A DNA stretch of 17,560 bases from CAYFJV01 sp964460605 (GTDB lineage: Archaea; Nanobdellota; Nanobdellia; Woesearchaeales; GW2011-AR9): positions 1-17,560 of the forward strand of contig CAYWPT010000019.1 of assembly GCA_964460605.1 (NCBI GenBank). The letters are read 5' to 3'. The first letter of the stretch is position 1, and the number at the start of each line of letters is the position of its first letter. This document shows positions 15,392 to 17,560 of this stretch, in pieces. The position numbers and the translations under genes were made by a program. The notes beneath the pieces are model-generated. The model saw only the letters and a list, made by a program, of their open reading frames with translations. It had not been told where the DNA came from and ran no database searches.

Positions 15392-15853
15392 CTATTTTCT
15401 CTTTCTTCGGGTTGTTTTACGTTTCTTAGCTTTACGTTTTGGAGCTTTTTTCTTAGCTTTTTTACGTTTAGCAGGTTTACGCTTTTTAGTTGCTTTCTTC
15501 TTAGCTTTACGCTTAGCAGGTTTTTTCTTTGCTTTTTTACGTTTAGCAGGTTTACGCTTTTTAGTTGCTTTCTTCTTAGCTTTACGCTTAGCAGGTTTCT
15601 TCTTAGCAGCTTTCCGTTTTTTAGCTTTACGCTTTGCAGGTTTCTTCTTAGCAGCTTTTCTTCGTGTAGCAGTTTTTCGCTTACGAGTCTTAGCAGCTTT
15701 CTTACCAGCTTTTCTACGAACAGCAGTTTTCCGCTTTCTAGTTCTTGCAGCTTTCTTTCCAGCTTTTCTTCTAACAGCAGTTTTTCGCTTCTTAGTTCGA
15801 GCAGCTTTTTTTCCGGCAGCAACACGTTTTGCAGATTTTCTTTTCACAGCCAT
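15392..15853 (-). CDS. Lys/Arg/Ala-rich repeat protein, histone-H1-tail-like nucleic-acid binder
   Basis: This 153-residue protein consists almost wholly of Lys, Arg and Ala with some Thr, Val and Pro. The N-terminal part holds three tandem 18-residue repeats (GKKAARTKKRKTAVRRKA and variants, about residues 14-67). The C-terminal part holds two identical 25-residue units built on KKPAKRKAKKKATKKRKPAK. The composition resembles histone H1 tails and AlgP-like proteins, so binding to DNA or RNA by charge is the likely role. No folded domain or hydrophobic core is visible. The start is ATG 15853 because a GAGGTG Shine-Dalgarno site lies 6 nt before it; an in-frame GTG at 15862 overlaps that site. 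The opposite-frame reading of the same repeats is a shadow. It is convergent with the transglutaminase-like gene and divergent from rfcS. Confidence 0.8.
   Translation of the reverse strand: MAVKRKSAKRVAAGKKAARTKKRKTAVRRKAGKKAARTRKRKTAVRRKAGKKAAKTRKRKTATRRKAAKKKPAKRKAKKRKAAKKKPAKRKAKKKATKKRKPAKRKKAKKKPAKRKAKKKATKKRKPAKRKKAKKKAPKRKAKKRKTTRRKRK
15456..15605. repeat. Two tandem 75-nt repeats within the basic protein gene
   Basis: The 75 nt at 15456-15530 recur almost exactly at 15531-15605 and encode the two 25-residue Lys/Arg units. The near-identity, including synonymous positions, suggests recent duplication. Confidence 0.8.
15653..15814. repeat. Three 54-nt repeats within the basic protein gene
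   Basis: Three consecutive 18-codon units encode GKKAARTKKRKTAVRRKA and close variants. They are more diverged at the DNA level than the 75-nt pair, so probably an older expansion. Confidence 0.7.
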
Positions 15854-16181
15854 CTTTGACACCTCTTAGTTTATTTGTTTTAAATTATTGTAACTTGAAT
15901 AATTTAAGTAAAAGAAGTGTTTTTTGTATTTAAACATTTCCTTTTTAACAGTTATTTTTGTAAAGAGTTTTTGTAAAGTGTTTAATTGAAAAAGTTTTTT
16001 GTGGGATTTGTTTTGTAAAGTTATGTTTCCAGTTTTATCGTCGATGAAAATAATTCCTGAAAAGTTATTTTCTAATTACTAATTAATTAAAAACAAAATA
16101 AGTTATTTAAAAAATGTAAAACAAAGTTTTTTGTAAAAAGAATACAAAGTTTTATTAAAAGGTAAAGAAAAAAGTAAAACA
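15854..16181. other. AT-rich divergent intergenic region with repeated TTTTGTAAAG words
   Basis: These 328 nt contain no credible gene. The word TTTTTGTAAAG occurs at 15955-15965 and 15968-15978, TTTTGTAAAG at 16011-16020, and a variant TTTTTTGTAAAAAG near 16127-16140, all in the same orientation. Promoters for both flanking genes must lie here. A TTTATTAAAA about 27 nt before the rfcS ATG is a candidate TATA box. I see no RNA gene or strong hairpin. Confidence 0.5.
15860..15865 (-). promoter_or_regulatory. Shine-Dalgarno site of the basic repeat protein
   Basis: GAGGTG on the minus strand lies 6 nt before the ATG at 15853. It fixes the start and shows this gene has a leader, unlike the leaderless genes at 8865, 13260 and 13337. 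Confidence 0.65.
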
Positions 16182-17147
16182 ATGGAACACACACATAGTA
16201 TTTGGACAGAAAAGTACAGGCCACAAAAGTTTGATGAAGTTAAAGGACAAAAAAATATCGTCGACAAACTACGTGCTTTTGTAAGTTCTAACAATATGCC
16301 CCATTTATTATTCTCTGGTCCTGCAGGCGTTGGTAAAACAACATTATCATTAGTTATTGCAAAAGAATTGTATGGTGAGACTTGGAGACAAAACATTTTA
16401 GAATTAAATGCAAGTGATGAAAGAGGGATTGATATCGTAAGAACTAAAGTAAAAGATTTTGCAAGAACAAAAGCTATCGGTAACATTCCATTTAAAATTA
16501 TTTACTTAGACGAAAGTGATGCTCTAACAAAAGATGCACAACAAGCTTTACGTCGTACGATGGAAAATTATACAAAAACTTGTAGATTTATTCTTTCATG
16601 TAATTATTCAAGTAAAATTATTGATCCAATACAAAGTAGGTGTGCGGTTTTTCGTTTTAAACCTTTGAACAAAGAAGATATTTTTGAAATGATTAATACA
16701 ATTGCAAACAATGAAGGTTTAACACTCAATGATGAAAGTAAAGAAGCTTTGTTTGTTGTATCTAACGGTGATTGTAGAAAGTTAGAGAATATAATGCAAA
16801 GTTGTTCAGTGATTAAAAAAGATATTGATGAAGAATTAATTTATTCTATGGCCTCTGCTGCAAAACCTAAAGAGATTAGAGAAATAATTAAGTTATGCCT
16901 AGATCAAAATTTTTTAATGGCTCGTAAGAAGTTACTAGATTTAATGCTCAATTATGGTCTTTCTGGGACAGATGTGATCAAGCAGATGCAAAGAGAAATC
17001 TGGAACCTTGAAGGAGTTACTGACATCGTTAAAGTTGGTCTTATTGATAAATGTGGCGAGATTGAGTTCCGTCTTGTAGAAGGTAGTGATGAATTTGTTC
17101 AATTAGAAGCTTTCTTAGCACATATTATGCTAAGTAATAAACAATAA
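16182..17147 (+). CDS. rfcS: Replication factor C small subunit (clamp loader)
   Basis: RfcS forms, with the large subunit, the archaeal clamp loader that opens and loads the PCNA ring at primer-template junctions using ATP. The 321-residue protein has the family N-terminus WTEKYRP (8-14), Walker A GPAGVGKTT (46-54), Walker B IIYLDESD (106-113), sensor 1 SCNYSS (139-144) and the SRC arginine-finger motif (152-154), followed by the lid and C-terminal collar domains. Length is normal for the small subunit. The Walker B box reads DESD where DEAD is usual; the catalytic Asp-Glu pair is kept. No intein is present. It is transcribed alone, divergent from the basic protein gene and convergent with the gene to its right. 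Identification is secure. Confidence 0.96.
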   Translation: MEHTHSIWTEKYRPQKFDEVKGQKNIVDKLRAFVSSNNMPHLLFSGPAGVGKTTLSLVIAKELYGETWRQNILELNASDERGIDIVRTKVKDFARTKAIGNIPFKIIYLDESDALTKDAQQALRRTMENYTKTCRFILSCNYSSKIIDPIQSRCAVFRFKPLNKEDIFEMINTIANNEGLTLNDESKEALFVVSNGDCRKLENIMQSCSVIKKDIDEELIYSMASAAKPKEIREIIKLCLDQNFLMARKKLLDLMLNYGLSGTDVIKQMQREIWNLEGVTDIVKVGLIDKCGEIEFRLVEGSDEFVQLEAFLAHIMLSNKQ

Positions 17148-17160
17148 GGAAAAGTAATTT

Positions 17161-17180
17161 GAAAGAAAAAGAAAAAAATT
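17161..17180 (-). terminator. T-rich terminator after the right-edge gene
   Basis: Following the TAA at 17181-17183 the minus strand reads AATTTTTTTCTTTTTCTTTC, a U-rich run suited to archaeal termination, in the short gap between convergent genes. Confidence 0.45.
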
Positions 17181-17560
17181 TTATTCAACACTTTCTAATA
17201 CTCTGAGAGTTTCTTGAACAATGTCATTGTAAGTATAACTTAAAGTTAATCTTACTGAGTTGACGTAAAGTTCGTCTTCAGTTAAAGGTTCAACTAACTT
17301 ACAAATGATTTGTGCTTTACCATCAACTAAACGAGCTTCATTTTCTCTTCCCCCAGATTTACATTCCCAATCTGCAGGGTTGTCAATCTCATAAGCCACT
17401 TGACTAAATCTGTTGTCAAAGTCTTCACCAATAATTGTTGATTTCCCAGTATTAGCGTTACTTACATCAATTTTAAGCACTACAACGCCTTTTCCAGCTG
17501 TATCTTCTTCTACTTTAGTTACAGTAATTGGAGCTGCACTTACAGCATGACTTTTAGTTT
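17181..17560 (-). CDS. C-terminal part of an unrecognised, probably extracytoplasmic beta-rich protein (runs off the right edge)
   Basis: About 125 residues are visible. The frame is open to the window edge (upstream codons read SHAVSAAPITVTKVEED before VVVLKIDVSNANTG), so the true start lies outside. The GTG at 17480 is internal. The segment alternates short beta-strand-like stretches with polar loops, in the style of an Ig-like or CARDB-like domain of archaeal surface proteins. It has two cysteines (DWECKSGG and IICKLVEP) that could pair. It ends in RVLESVE with no C-terminal anchor. No catalytic motif is seen and I do not recognise the family. It is convergent with rfcS, so the two are probably not functionally linked. 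Confidence 0.7.
   Translation of the reverse strand, partial: TKSHAVSAAPITVTKVEEDTAGKGVVVLKIDVSNANTGKSTIIGEDFDNRFSQVAYEIDNPADWECKSGGRENEARLVDGKAQIICKLVEPLTEDELYVNSVRLTLSYTYNDIVQETLRVLESVE

Noticed and set aside
15456..15814. CRISPR-like array because of regular repeats
   Set aside because: The repeats are directly adjacent, codon-phased and inside a basic protein gene, with no unique spacers.
15352..15825. Leu/Lys-rich 157-residue frame on the minus strand
   Set aside because: It is an out-of-frame reading of the Lys/Arg/Ala repeats of the gene at 15392-15853 and has no ribosome site.

Overview
The window looks like a metagenome-assembled, AT-rich archaeal scaffold, most likely from a DPANN lineage such as Woesearchaeota or Pacearchaeota. 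Four things point that way: an archaeal small clamp-loader subunit; TATA boxes placed for leaderless transcripts; exported proteins with archaeal class III (prepilin-like) N-termini; and T-tract terminators. A run of ten Ns at 14170-14179 marks an assembly join. The lineage is inferred from gene style, not from a marker gene.

Left block (1-8865, all minus strand). This is a tightly packed operon transcribed from a TATA box near 8891-8898. In order it encodes a 710-residue membrane-anchored protein with a KKAQ-type N-terminus, a giant secreted protein (1831 residues, fibronectin-like and Ig-like domains followed by a cysteine-rich body), a small pilin-like protein, and enolase, which runs off the left edge. 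Spacing is 0-1 nt or a short overlap, so a cell-surface assembly is co-transcribed with a glycolytic enzyme.

Middle block (8961-13260, minus strand). A stand-alone ThiI-type PP-loop protein is followed by an HTH plus LAGLIDADG homing-endonuclease-like gene whose 3' end overlaps the start of cysteinyl-tRNA synthetase (cysS). The cysS gene is broken twice. A 31-nt hairpin-forming insert shifts the frame inside the conserved CGP-TVY motif beside the HIGH signature. A ~0.92-kb insert carrying a zinc-finger plus VSR/PD-(D/E)XK-type endonuclease gene splits the catalytic domain between the KWD and GYPGWH motifs. The endonuclease and the C-terminal synthetase half each have their own strong Shine-Dalgarno site. 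The locus could therefore express a split synthetase, rely on RNA-level or ribosome-level repair, or be a decaying pseudogene. This is the most interesting part of the window.

Right block (13261-17560). A short divergent promoter separates the ThiI-like gene from an exported transglutaminase-like protein (plus strand, spanning the assembly gap). Next come a convergent Lys/Arg/Ala-repeat basic protein (minus), a 328-nt AT-rich spacer with repeated TTTTGTAAAG words, the replication factor C small subunit (plus), and the C-terminal part of an unrecognised, probably extracytoplasmic protein (minus) that runs off the right edge.
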